A stretch of 6,618 bases of DNA from an uncultured Clostridium sp. GTDB taxonomy: Bacteria > Bacillota > Clostridia > Clostridiales > Clostridiaceae. The notes beneath the pieces were generated by a model. That model saw only the letters and a list, made by a program, of their open reading frames with translations. It was not told where the DNA came from and searched no databases. Below, piece after piece: positions 6,606 through 6,618 of the stretch. Both the position numbers and the translations under genes were made by a program. The DNA lies in contig CAKVNP010000125.1 of assembly GCA_934777095.1 (NCBI GenBank), positions 1 to 6,618 of the forward strand. The letters run 5' to 3'. The stretch's first letter is position 1. Each line of letters begins with the position of its first letter.

Positions 6606-6618
6606 ATGGGAGATATGT
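6606..6618 (+). CDS. Start of an unidentified gene (3' truncated)
   Basis: The ATG at 6606 is preceded by GAGGGGTG ending 5 bases upstream, a good ribosome site. Only four codons (M, G, D, M) are inside the window, so no function can be given. In-frame ATGs at 6588 and 6591 are possible earlier starts but have poor ribosome sites. The gene follows a terminator and a probable promoter, so it seems to belong to a separate transcript. Confidence 0.5.

Overview
The window is AT-rich (roughly 30% G+C by eye), and every supportable gene lies on the + strand. Gene families, codon choice (AAA, GAA, TTA, ATA and AGA dominate), strong AGGAGG-type ribosome binding sites and AT-rich hairpin terminators all suggest a low-GC Firmicute. 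Clostridium or a close relative is most likely. No rRNA, tRNA, CRISPR array, insertion sequence or phage gene is visible.

Layout. (1) Positions 1-2350 hold the end of one ABC exporter half-transporter and a complete second one. They overlap and carry complementary defects in their ATPase motifs, the pattern of a heterodimeric multidrug or lipid exporter of the TM287/288, BmrCD and LmrCD type. A nearly 20-bp AT-rich hairpin at 2406-2449 ends this operon. (2) Positions 2550-3629 encode a six-helix membrane protein with a C-terminal GGDEF domain, a probable diguanylate cyclase with a slightly altered signature (GGEEI). (3) After a strong 17-bp hairpin without a U-tract, 3714-4559 encodes a lipoprotein zinc peptidase of the M15B (VanY/DacB/LdcB) family that trims peptidoglycan stem peptides. 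(4) Positions 4657-6009 encode glucose-6-phosphate isomerase (pgi) behind its own promoter, which overlaps a CodY-like box. One base later comes a UPF0178 (YaiI/YqxD) protein, 6011-6454, followed by a canonical terminator. (5) The last ~130 bases hold a probable promoter and leader, and the first codons of another gene starting at 6606.

How the genes relate: the half-transporters should form one complex, and pgi and the UPF0178 gene are probably co-transcribed. The GGDEF protein and the carboxypeptidase are both envelope-associated, but nothing in the sequence proves a shared pathway. The region reads as ordinary chromosomal backbone. I found no convincing new multi-gene system. The most useful leads are regulatory: the CodY-like box over the pgi promoter, the unusual hairpin before the peptidase gene, and a leader near the right end with a perfect Shine-Dalgarno that lacks a start codon.
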